From assembly GCA_905331475.1 (NCBI GenBank), contig CAJNYU010001875.1, positions 124,001-188,000 of the forward strand: a stretch of 64,000 nt of DNA, given 5' to 3'. The notes below the pieces were generated by a model. It was not told where the DNA came from. It did not search any database and was given only the letters and a program-made list of their open reading frames with translations. This document shows, in pieces, positions 36,950 through 48,299 of the stretch (its first letter is position 1; the number at the start of each line of letters is the position of its first letter). The translations under genes were made by a program, and so were the position numbers. Source of the DNA: Rotaria socialis (taxonomy: Eukaryota > Rotifera > Eurotatoria > Philodinida > Philodinidae).

Positions 36950-37490
36950 TTTAGTCCCGATTCGTCCCTGGTTGGTCTCCTACCAAATTGGTTCCATTGA
37001 AATTTTTCTTAACTCATCTCTGTGTTTTTCTCAGCAACTCCAAACTCGTCTCTGATTGTCTGTAAGATAATATAATACGTTATAGAGAAAGAACTATTTA
37101 TTATCAAAGAAAAATACGATTACATTAAAGCTATTACTCTCTTTATTGTTCTTTTTCTGGACCACCTTTATTTTCCCGGTTTTTTGTATATTGATACCCT
37201 TTAAAGTTCAACACAGGCTTTGAACGTTCGCTATATGTGACCTTAAACATGAGTTATTTGACTTACTAGAGAAATAAAAGCAATTTTCTGTGTACTCGAT
37301 ATTTTCTAAGTTTTCTTTCGTACTTCAGAAGACCAACGAGACCTAAGGTATCGTGATTAGTATACTTAGCATTCAATAGATGAAGATAATCACGACATTC
37401 CGAAAAATTAGATACCAATCAAGTATGGAACGAATTGAGATAGGTACAAATTCGAGTTAAGAAAATTTTAAATGGGACGAATTGGGGTGA
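36950..37490. repeat. Possible degraded inverted-repeat element
   Basis: The left end TCCCGATTCGTCCC, with TTTTTCTTAACTC 60 bases further in, is echoed inverted at the right by GAGTTAAGAAAATTTT and GGGACGAATTGGGG. Arms are short and imperfect, so this is tentative. A direct ACATATGGTTTAGT duplication lies at the left edge (36929-36955). Confidence 0.35.
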
Positions 37491-38330
37491 CACCCATACA
37501 TGCATATATATATATATCTACTGATTAAATGCGATATTGACCGTTTTTTCTTTATTTCAATAATAAATATTTGAAAAGAGTGAAGATCTTTTTCGCTGCT
37601 TGCCTATTAACCATTCAAATTTATACTAGTTTAACATATCGTCATATTCATAAATATAATCGAATTAACTAGACCCGAATAGGAACAATAGACTTGTATT
37701 CTGTTTGAATTAATATATTGAGTAAGTGAAAAGCAATTATGCAAATCTTTTCCAGCCCACACTTGACACGTCGATATTAAAACACAGCATTTTTTTACTC
37801 TACTCCGTAATAGATCAAAGAGTATCTTCTTCATCTGAAAGCATTTTATGTTTATTTAATGAAAGAACGCTTAGAAAACAAATTCATCGCCGTACGACGA
37901 AGCATTTTTCTTCTGAATGAACTAAGTTATTTCTTATTCATCTTGATGAACTATAAAATTTTCTCAACCTCAAACGTGGAAATGATTAAAAAAAAGTAGC
38001 ATTACGTATATTAGCACTGATTTATTCAGTGCAAGAACAACATCGTTTTTTTATTATTCATATAAAATAAAAGCAAGTATGAGTGTTTGAGAAATACATT
38101 CATACTGCAACAAAACGATTAAATTATGTTTTTTTAAACAATCTTCATCCTTTAGGTTATATTTAATTAACAGACCCGTAATTTTCACGAGGTCATGTTT
38201 GTTTGTCTTTTATTAATAATTACTTAACTGAGTTTATATTTTTCTTGCCCTTCTATATCTACTGCTATATAAACATCATATCCAACTGTAGCAACGGTAT
38301 ATACATATGCCGTTGAAATATTTCTGTAGA
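37491..38330. other. Gene-poor region
   Basis: The overlapping 64- to 67-codon frames at 37631-37920 show no motif. A short TATATA tract lies near 37505. No gene seen. Confidence 0.35.
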
Positions 38331-38339
38331 TGATGATCT

Positions 38340-39150
38340 CGAGAAGGTTTTCTTTTTAATGCGATTCGAAGCACAGCATTCATGTAGTCGGGCGTGAGTT
38401 GTTTTTAATGCGATGCGAAGCAGAAACATTCATGTAATCCGTCGCGAGTTTTCTTTTTTTAATGCGATGCGAAGCAGAAGCATTTATGTAGTTCGTCATG
38501 AGTTTTTTCTTTTTTTACTCACTTGACGTAGATATCACAAGTCGTCGTTTTGTGTCGCGATGATCTCGAGAACCATAAATGATAGAGAACTTATTGAAAC
38601 TGGAGATGAAAGTATCAAAATCGAACTTGAGAAATATTTTTTTCTAATTTTTCATCGGACATTTTGTTTACTCAGAAATGTGCTTCCAAAATGACGAAAA
38701 TGAAAGAAATTTATCAAGAGATAATTAAAGTGACGTCATGAACATATGTTAGTCATTATAGTCTATTCCTTTACAGCTGATCNNNNNNNNNNNNNNNNNN
38801 NNNNNNNNNNNNNNNNNNNNNNNNNNNNNNNNNNNNNNNNNNNNNNNNNNNNNNNAATTGAAGATTTTTCGTGAGTATCTAATTCGAGCTTCGCACCGCA
38901 TTTCGTATCCGAGTGAAACTTGAATACCATGTAGTTTTACTTTTTCCTTACTTGACGTGTACGCATCTAAAAAGTGATTTTTGTTGCGTGATGATCTCGA
39001 AATTGGAGAGTTATAGAAGATTCGTCGAAAGTTTAGGTAAGAGTTTTAAGATCGAACTTGATATATCTTTTTTCCGCTTTTACTGACTTCGCGTAATGCG
39101 TATTTACTTTGCACCGCATCTCGTAGTGGAGTGAAACTCGAATACCATCT
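38340..39150. repeat. Tandem and dispersed repeat cluster around an assembly gap
   Basis: Three tandem units of about 55-60 bases occur at 38350-38515, each with AATGCGATGCGAAGCAGAA-like, CATTCATGTAGTC-like and GTGAGTTTT segments. Two longer copies follow. The block CTTGACGT...GATGATCTCGA...GATCGAACTTGA at 38520-38640 recurs at 38945-39070. The block GCACCGCAT-TCGTA-GAGTGAAACT at 38890-38930 recurs at 39108-39150. The 73-base N run at 38783-38855 sits inside the cluster, consistent with collapsed repeats. Confidence 0.7.
38783..38855. other. Assembly gap (73 N)
   Basis: Run of N. The true length is unknown and repeat copies may be missing. Confidence 0.99.
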
Positions 39151-39225
39151 AGTTAGTTATGGCAATTTATAGTTTGAGAATAATNATGTCACGTTAGTCT
39201 TATTCGTTTTTTACCCCTCCCCCAG

Positions 39226-39254
39226 CCCTCTCTCTCTCTCTCTCTCTCTCTCTT
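39226..39254. repeat. (CT)n microsatellite
   Basis: Uninterrupted CT dinucleotides after a C-rich lead. Similar tracts lie at 42105-42134, 42378-42412 and 44197-44221, all in the gene-poor region before the GPCR. A (GA)n tract is at 49019-49042. Confidence 0.9.
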
Positions 39255-39605
39255 TTCTGTAACATACCCCGATGTACTTTTTATTTTATTATTTCTTGAC
39301 ATTAGAATGTCCAAAAAGGCTTGTGATAGTATCAAGAAAAAGAGAAAGGCGCTAACCAAGGAAAAAAAGAACACAAGAAAACTTCTAGAAGTATTTTCTT
39401 TGAGCGTGACTTTTTTTCGGTTACTAAGTTAATCAAGCAAAAGAATCACTGTTTTGTCAAGACATGTAATGTATCAAGTAGAACCAATCTATTTCCGTGT
39501 AACTTGTCATCAATATGTCATCGGCAATAGAGACAATTCTTTCATCAGACACAGACTTCCTTTTTTTCTGTTTTTACTTTCATTAGAATATAAATATATA
39601 TATAT

Positions 39606-41162
39606 GAGCTAATTCCAAAATTATTGTACCGTTTGAGAAAAAAATCGAAGAAAAAGTTTTTTCGATTTTAGGGGTTATAAGTCGAGCATCTTAGTGTACT
39701 ATGTGAGAGGGGAATATGGGTAAATTTTCCCGACTACCACTGTTAAACTGGCCGTGCTGTAAGAGTTTTTGAAAAAATATATAAAAAGCCCTCAAATTAT
39801 TAGTGGCAGTAGGGTCATTTTTCATTCCCGAATATTTTTCAAAAACAAAACGACAAGGTGAGAATCAGCATTGAATTCTTAACTAAACTGGCCAGTTAAT
39901 TTTTTGCATAGGGCAAAAAAATATTTTTCAAAAAAAACGTTTTTTGCTCTGGTGCCCCTCAGTAGCCAAAACTTTTTTAAAATTTCAGATCAAACTTAGA
40001 TGATTCGTAGGTTATCGACATTGCTGATCACGAATATGATATTCATTTTGATTCAAAATGCTTACGGAACCGGGATCCATATTGTCTTGTGATGTTATAA
40101 GGCAGCATTGCTCGTGTTTCTAATGAGCATTTTGAATCAAAATGAATATCATATTCGTGATCAGCAATGTCGATAACCTACGAATCATCTAAGTTTGGTC
40201 TGAAATTTAAAAAACAAATTTTTGGCTACTGAGGGGTACCACGGTAGAAAAATATTTTTTGAAACTATGTTTTTTGACCTATCCAAAAAATTGACTAGCT
40301 AGTTTTGTTCAGAATTCAATGCTGATTCTAAAAATATCGTTTTTTATTGAAAAATATTGAGGGATGAAATAGGCCGTACTACTATTCAAATAATAGTCTC
40401 ACGTGACAGTTTTCTGAAAAAAAAGTCTCGCGTGACATATTAACGATATTTTTGCTCTTTCTCGAGATAGACAAAGCTTCTGGCTTTGATATTTTAACCA
40501 ATAGTTGAGCATAATGAGTGGATAAAACGGTCAAAGTTTCGTCGCAATCTGACTTAGTATAAGAGAGTTATGTTCCGAACAAATCGAAAAATCTCCCGTG
40601 ACATTTTGTGTGGCAACTTAATTTTTAAATTTCATTTTATTTCTTTTGTCAACAACAAATAGGACAATGTTCTCATCGTGTTTAGTGGTTTTATATAGTA
40701 CCAACTGCCTTTTATTTAACACCAGCCCGATCAATTTTAGACGAGTCACTGGGTCCCAAAATGAATTTGAATCTCCCGTGATAGAAAATTGAGAGTTGTT
40801 TGTACGCATGGTATTTCGAGAAAAGTATAATAAAAAACACGTCGAAAGGACGAATGAGTTTTATAGCCGAGAAGTGTAGACTGTATACTGTAAATATCAC
40901 CAACTGTCAAAATTCAATTGACAAGTAACGAATTGGTCATACTACTTTTCGCCCAGTAGATGGTAGCAGATATCGAACTTTTGGGCCTTGTGCAGCCAAT
41001 ATCTCAGAACTCGTTCAATATAATCTCGTGATTTTTTTGTGTGGTAGTGAGGAGTTGTTAGTAGAACATATGGTAAAAAAATCAGAAGGATTGGTTGAGT
41101 AGAACTCGAGATATTGAAATTTTACGTTCAAGAATACAACGGTACAATAAACTTGCAATTAG

Positions 41163-41165
<3 letters not shown>
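39606..41165. mobile_element. 1.56-kb non-coding element with inverted ends and a central hairpin
   Basis: Ends GAGCTAATTCCAAAATTATT (left) and GAGCTAATTGCAAGTTTATT (reverse complement of right) continue into GTACCGTT. Both ends abut TATATA microsatellite, so the target was TA-rich. A nearly perfect palindrome (39988-40062 against 40124-40200) forms the centre, with weaker pairing extending over about 39820-40380. The right half repeats TCTCxCGTGACA words (40390, 40418, 40590, 40770). Frames at 40618-40903 have no transposase motif. Confidence 0.75.
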
Positions 41166-41193
<28 letters not shown>

Positions 41194-42101
41194 CTAATAA
41201 TAAAAGAGAGATTAGGCGACATATTAGATAAAGTGCATTAGCTTAGTCACAGTAGTTTATTATTTATTTATTTATTCGAATAAATAGAATCATTATATTA
41301 TAGCAACATGCATGCATAATAACCTGCGGATAGAATTTTCACGCTTAATAAATCTAATTCAATCAAATAGGTCAATAAAGATTCCTTACATTTAACTTGA
41401 TTCCTATTCAAAACAACATAGATTACATGAGAAGAAAAGGAAAATATGAGATATACTCTTGAATGGGTACTATAGGTTGTTGTGAATGTAGGAAGGGTAG
41501 TCACTTTCTAATGCGTGTTCCGTTCCTGCCCATATACATACACACTTAGTCAGGATTTAGTAATCGATGTGAACCGGATGTGAAAGTCAGAAATTCGGCA
41601 CCATGAGATAATTTTATGAGAAGATATCAGATGTTTCTATTGCTTCACTTTTCTCTTCAATCAAAACGGACTTGAACCCTTCAGGTTCTTATAATGCGTT
41701 TCTAAATAAACCTAATGTTCTCAATGCAAGCAACATTTGCAGTTGAATCATAAGACACAATTGACACTTGCCGATCTCTCTATTTATATAGTATAGATCT
41801 ATTCTTATTGTGAATACACACGTAGATCTAATAGTTCCTATTTTATGCCAAGTATTTAATCGTTTCTGAACAATCATTACATAGCAAAACCTTTTCTGAT
41901 CTATACGTGCGGAAGTGCGTGCTTCCATTCATTTATTTTGATTTGTTTATTTATCGAGTGAGTGTAGAAGAAAAATAGAAAAACAAGTAGAAAGAACCAA
42001 AGATAAGCGTGTCTCATTCATTTATTGACCCTATTTTTATATCCAACTTATACTTGTTGCAACGAATCAAGAAAATCAATTAATATGTTTCGTCTAGTAG
42101 A

Positions 42102-42135
<34 letters not shown>

Positions 42136-42376
42136 ATATATGTAATAAGACTGTATGTCTACATGTATTATATTTCTTTTGTTTTTGATGAAATTTAGAT
42201 ATTTTAGTAATGTTCTCTGCTTATCGGAGCACTGACACATAATTTTATGCGAAGTATTGAGCAGAGAAGAGCGATTCCTTTTCCTGTAAGCTAGTCGTCT
42301 AAACCGGAACGAAAGAAACTTGTTACACTTTTTTTTATTTTATAATTATTTTTCTCATTTGTTTTTCACTCTTGCT

Positions 42377-42412
<36 letters not shown>

Positions 42413-42935
42413 TGTATTTAAATAGTCGGCTTACACATTATGTTCAAGTTAGTTGTTGCTTTTTAATAGGATTTTCATTGAATTTTATCGCTTGAAAATT
42501 TCTACGATAATATACAATCTCGTAGATGAAGAACACAAAAATAACAAACAATCCACGATACACATGCAAGAGTAAATTTAAAAAAGGAAAAAACATTATC
42601 GATTTATAAATGAACTTCCGTGTCATAAACTTTTATGTAGTTACAGAGAAGAAAGAAAAAAAAAGTGATGAGGAAGAAAAAGAAATCTTACAAGACAATT
42701 AACAGTAGTGTGTTTTCTTTTTTCTTCGTCGCCTTCTTCTAAGTAGCATCTTCTTCTTTTATTAATGCATGTAGAAGTTTCAAAGACTCTTAAAAAAAGT
42801 TTTTGTTTGTATCGCTAATGAAACTATTCGTACAATGGATTAATACTACGTAAAACTCGATATGAATAGTCGTCTATAGGGTTTGTTTTCTTCTTTTTGT
42901 TTGATGTGAAAGAAAACTTTTTTTCTCAAAGAAGA
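41166..42935. other. Gene-poor region with TA and CT microsatellites
   Basis: A (TA)n tract lies at 41166-41192 and CT tracts at 42105 and 42378. Open frames at 41298-41928 are low-complexity. No gene supported. Confidence 0.4.
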
Positions 42936-43376
42936 ATGGCCGATCAACACAAATTATTAAGAGAATATGAAGTAGAGGACACATCATCATCATCAGGAGG
43001 AGGAGAAACAGCAGCCGCAGCAGAAGACAATCATCATCATCACTTGGATAATCATTCGTCGTTATATGCAATCGATCGTGTTATGACTAGAGGGTACAGA
43101 TATACACGCAAAGAAAATATTCACGCGCACAACTTGATTGCAGGAATGAAAACCCCGACGAGATCTTGTTTGCATTTATTCCAATCGACAAGTCACGCGG
43201 TCGACCTTGACTCTCTATGCTATCGATGCCACATGTGCAACATGAGAGAGACACAGAAGAAAAAAAAGAGTTGCCAGCAAATGTTGATAGACCATAACTG
43301 GTCTCGATTGTCGCTCGTATATTGTGATCAATCAGAAAGGCCAGAAACGATGGAAGGAATCGAAGTAATTGTATAA
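42936..43376 (+). CDS. Uncertain low-complexity ORF, 146 residues from ATG
   Basis: The ATG at 42936 opens MADQHKLLREYEVEDTSSSS, followed by Gly, Ala and His runs and YAIDRVMTRG; later residues are Lys/Cys-rich. The first 50 residues look like a disordered N-terminus. The frame could be a first exon with a donor near 43091 (GTACAG), but no partner exon was found before the GPCR. It may instead be part of the GPCR 5' leader or chance. No family recognised. Confidence 0.3.
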   Translation: MADQHKLLREYEVEDTSSSSGGGETAAAAEDNHHHHLDNHSSLYAIDRVMTRGYRYTRKENIHAHNLIAGMKTPTRSCLHLFQSTSHAVDLDSLCYRCHMCNMRETQKKKKSCQQMLIDHNWSRLSLVYCDQSERPETMEGIEVIV

Positions 43377-44781
43377 TTACGATTATTGACTCAGTCTTTT
43401 TTCCGCCACATACATATATACACAATATTTAAGACGTTAGTCATTTCCGAGATATTTACATTTAATCTTGCTTAAACGGAAATACGATCCATTTATATAG
43501 AGTGACGATAAGAAATAGAGCCGAAAACAACATTACTTGAACTTGGACAAGTTGAAAAAGCGCCCGTATTTGATCAGGTATTTATTAGTTTTTAATCTTT
43601 TATCAAAAAAGTTAAATTTCTATTTATCATAAAATTTCATATTATATCAGAAGTGGTAAAACAAAATGACAAGAGAGACCAAAAGCAATATATTCATAGA
43701 GTTGTTTTGTGATTATATCATTGAACGTGACAGAGTGAAACAATTAAATTAAGTTCCTCTTCTGTTATAAAACTGCCGATTTGACAAGTTCGCCAAACAT
43801 CATCCCCATCCGTAGACGCAATCCGCTATAGGACATAATATAATTTGGGATCTATATCTATACATTTATAAATGATGACGAAATGTTTTTAAGTCCGCAT
43901 AGTTAGCAAAAAATAAGAATGTCTACAGACAAAGAGCATGCATAAAAACAAAAACAAGAGGACTAAGAAGACAAGAAGTGGCAATTAGCAGACGCCACTT
44001 GATTAACTACTGCTTATTTCTAAAAAATGAAGTTGGCCATGTTCAGTCATCTTTTCCTTATTTCTTCTTTTTGTTGTTGTTTCCAAGATTGCTGCAATAT
44101 TGAAACGCTTCTTTGGTTTTTCTTTATTCTCTTCGGGCAAAGCTCGATCGACATACATCACACCGCATATTTTCTGTGTCTTTTTCACACAAATTCTCTC
44201 TCTCTCTCTCTCTCTCTCTCTGGTTCTCGTATAACTATTATTTTCTCTCCATCTTCGTTATGCGCTCGGTTAGAGAATAGAAAATAAGTCGTTCTGAGAA
44301 GAACATGCGGACTCAATTACGGTCTACGTCAGAATACAAACTAATATACTTATCTATTTAGCAAAAAAAATGAATCAGTATGGCATACACCTGTTATCGA
44401 TTGAACGAGCTAATAATTATAATAATGATGAAAACAGAAATCAAGGTACGAGTTAAGTTTGATTTTATTGTTCGATTTCTAGTGAATTATATTGTTTTTT
44501 TTCTCATTGAATGTAAATAAAAAGCGAAAAAGAAACTAATGATTGACACTCTACAGCACTAATTCACTTGAGGCAATTTCTTGCATGTGTTTTCCTCATG
44601 ATTGTATTGATGGCTCAACTCATACTGTGATCAAAGATAGCATGCTATTCGATTTTTGCTTTACAGTTTGTTGTTGTTATTATCGATGAAGATCTATCTC
44701 TAAATCAACAGTGTTAACCTTTTCCAGTTTCTTTTTCTTTCGAAGTTGTCTAGTTATTAGCCCTCTAAATTTGATATATGC

Positions 44782-44829
<48 letters not shown>

Positions 44830-45033
44830 ATTATAAAACAAAATCGATTAATTTACAATTTTATTATTAAATTTCTTTCAGATCTGTTTCTTTTCAAAAT
44901 GATCAAACTACAAGAACGATTAATTTGACGAACGCTATGACGAATGCCGTCGAATGTTTAATGATCTTTTACATATTTTCTCGTTGTTATTTTTATTCTT
45001 ACTATTATCAATTCAATTTGAGCCAAACATCCA
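43377..45033. other. Probable 5' region of the GPCR gene
   Basis: Contains a CT tract at 44197-44221 and a long (TA)n tract at about 44782-44827. Frames at 44003-44287 are shadows of AT/CT composition. The promoter or 5' non-coding exons of the GPCR are expected here, but I could not place them. Confidence 0.4.
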
Positions 45034-47800
45034 ATGTCAATTGCCAACAATTTGACAACACAAGAGCTTTTTCTTAGATTAACTCGTACTACAATCCAAA
45101 CAATCACTCAATCATATGCGAATCATTTGAATCACACTATTAGCAATAATAATATATCATTATTAGAAGTTAAACAAAATATTCAATTACATCATTCAGG
45201 ATTGGGTATTTTTTTAACGTTTTTCTGTTTTATTACCGTATTTGGTAATGGTCTTGTTATTTATGCCATTGTTCAAGAACGTTACCTAAAGTCAGGTAAT
45301 TAATTCCATCAAATTGATATAAAACTTCTTCTTTTTTAAACGTCTTAATTACCTATATCATGTCATATATACATACATGGAAATGCATACTTAAATATTC
45401 AAGGATCTTTTATTAGAAAATATAAGAGATTATAATTTAACATACTTTAGTTAATAGGCAAAGAAAAGTCTGTTAAGTTTTACCTTTATAATTAAATCAA
45501 CGAATAAATCAAGGATTCAGTTGACTTCAATCTAAAATATTGATTATTCCTCTTAATGTTCCTATTTATTTTTTACAATAAGATCTCATGGGACATCCAT
45601 TAGCAGAACTTCTCCGTTCTTTTTTTGTTGTTGATATGTAACAATAAGTCGTTGTGCTCTTGCTTCGTCTTTGCTTATTTGTTCCTATTTCAATATATTA
45701 TTAATATAAAGTAAATGTGTAGAAACTGCATAAATTATTAATAACAAATTGAAATCAAATCCTATTCATTTAGTATTAATATTTAATCAATCGAATATTG
45801 TTTGTTTTTGTTCTTATGTTTAGCTACATATTATTACATGGCATCATTAGCATGCGCCGATTTATTTGTCGGTTTGATTGTTATGCCATTTGCTATTTTA
45901 CAAGTTGTATTTGGTGACTATTGGCCATTTGGCAAGACATCTTGTGATCTTTGGCATTCAATTGATATTTGTGCAAGTACAGCATCGATACTTGATTTAT
46001 GTGTTATTGCACTAGATCGTTATTCAGCAATAACAAATCCAATATCTTATCATCAAACATTTTTTGTTAAACGTTGGCCTTATTTACTTGTTGCTGTTTG
46101 GTTATGTTCAGGTAATTAAAAAAAAGCTAATAATATTGATCGGAATAAACACGATGAAAACTGAAATTATTATTTGTTCCTATTAATTATTTATGTATTT
46201 TGTTATTAAAGGTCTAATCTCATTTCCTGCTATTGCGTATTGGCGTCTTGATGTTAGTCAATATAGAGTACATCATTGTCGTTTTCCTGATGATATTTAT
46301 TATATTGTATTTTCATCATTAATCTCATTTTATATTCCCCTGTTCGTCATGATTTTTGTCTATATCAGAATCTATCGTGCTGCTGTTAAACAATTGCATG
46401 CATTTAAAACCGGCATTAAAGTTGCATCACCAACAAAAAAACGTAAAAGGAGAGGTTTGAATAATCAAGAGACGTCACTCGAACCACCCGCCGATATTTG
46501 TTTACGTATACATCGTGGCAAATATCATGGTATACCATCATCAACACGTGATTCACTATCTACAATAGTTCATGCAGAAGTAACGCGACCATCGAATTTA
46601 GAAGAACACTTAACTTTACCACCGAAATTATCTTCTAATCAAATGAAAAAATCTACAAGTGGATCATCATTAAATGATCATCAAAATGCATCATTATCAA
46701 GATTTTCAATGCCGACATTATTAGCACCGACGACATCGGCAACTTCTAATGATAATCATCAATTAAAAATAAATAATATAAATTCAAAAAAAGATCAATC
46801 ACAAGAAACAACATCAACATACGAAACATTACGTTCACCGAAAACAAACTCAGCACCGACTGCAGCCGGTGGTGGCGGTACATCACTTGGTAAACGTTTA
46901 ACAAAATTTTCCAAAGAACAAAAAGCAACAATCACATTAGCTTATGTCATGGGAATATTTGTTATATGTTGGTTACCATTTTTTGTCTATAATCCATTAA
47001 CAGCCGTGGTAAACTTATTCATAAAACCTAATGAATATTCAAGTTCGATAGTAAAATTTCTAACTGGAAATGAACTTGTTTTTCAAATGTTTACATGGCT
47101 TGGTTATGTCAACTCAAGGTATCATTAAAAAAGAAATTGAGAAAAGAAATAATCAGGAACTATCAAACATTTTTTCTTTCTTTGCTTCTTCTTCTTCTTC
47201 TTTTTCTTTTTCTTCTACAACTACTGATTCTACTTATTCTTCTTGTTCTTGCTCTTTTTTTTTAGTGTCAATCCGATTATATATGCTTATTCATCACGTG
47301 AATTTCGTCGAGCATTTATTAAATACTTATGCCGATGTTTTCCAATACGAATTCGAAATTTATTAATGTCTTATCATAATTTGCATTTACTACGTTATCG
47401 TCGTGCACCTGAAGCCTATATTTCAAAAGAAACTATTGAATCAGGCTCAGATCTTAATCATAATGTTAATCACTCGAATCTAAATAAGCATAAAATGGGC
47501 CCGTCATTATCACCGATTAAAGTAACATCAAATTCACAGAATAAAACACAACAGCCACACCTACCGAATAAACAGTCAAAAACTATTCAACCGAATCCAA
47601 AACGAAAACATTCACGTATTTGGTTTTTACCAAATTGTTGTCGATCAAATCCTATGCAACCTCAACAAGAGGCCCATAATAATCATAAACGTTCATCATC
47701 TTCGACATCATCAAAAATTGTTACATCAGCACCGCCGAATATACTTGTTGATTATTGTACTTATCACGATGTTGCCGTGTCTCGGGTGACATGTGTCTGA
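45034..47800 (+). CDS. Biogenic-amine GPCR, dopamine D1/octopamine-like
   Basis: Four exons: 45034-45295, 45824-46111, 46212-47118 and 47266-47800. They give 1992 nt (663 residues). The N-terminus carries several N-glycosylation sequons. TM1 has GNGLVIYAIV and TM2 has LACADLFVGLIVMPFA. TM3 has SIDICASTASILDLCVIALD followed by RY, giving the amine-binding Asp and the DRY motif. TM5 FSSLISFYIP keeps the three serines that bind catechol hydroxyls. TM6 is ICWLPFFVYNP and TM7 is FTWLGYVNSSVNPIIYAY (W, Y and NPxxY). The third intracellular loop is very long (about residues 255-415), Ser/Thr/Asn-rich and basic at its start. The 180-residue tail ends VTCV, a possible class I PDZ ligand. G-protein coupling and exact ligand cannot be settled from motifs; dopamine, octopamine and tyramine receptors are all possible. 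Confidence 0.9.
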
Positions 47801-48299
47801 TAAAAAAATAATAATTTTTCTCCTTTTTTTGTTCTTTTTTTTTTCATTTAATGTATTGTAGAGAAATTTCGCAATGCCCGAGTGCTATTTGTTTCTTATA
47901 CGTATATATAATACAGACTATATTCTATACCCTTTGTATGTAAATTAACTATGATAATCTGTGAAAAAAAAACACGAAGAAAACAACAGGTATATAAAAT
48001 ATATATATACACACATACATTTACATGTTTTTCTTTTCTTTTATTTCGTTCAAGACCATAAGAAGAAGAAAAAAAGCTAAACGAAAAAAAACCAAATTAA
48101 TTCTATGACATAGAAAACAAAAAAAGATTTTTTCATGACGGATAATTGCAGTATTAAGAAGTTAGATCCTTTTTTTGCTTCTCGCTTTTTCTTTCTCCGT
48201 CATGTTGATTTCATTTGAATAATAGGAACAATAACTAAATCGCTGATGATGGACTGCATCATGTTTTTTGCTTGTACTCGCACATATTAAGGCGGTACG
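47801..48299. other. Convergent 3' flank
   Basis: AT-rich region between the GPCR stop and the stop of the minus-strand proline-rich gene. It contains T-runs and short TA tracts and is probably the 3' UTR of both. Confidence 0.5.

Noticed and set aside
38350..38515. Possible CRISPR-like array
   Set aside because: Units are contiguous tandem copies without unique spacers, and the surrounding genes are eukaryotic.
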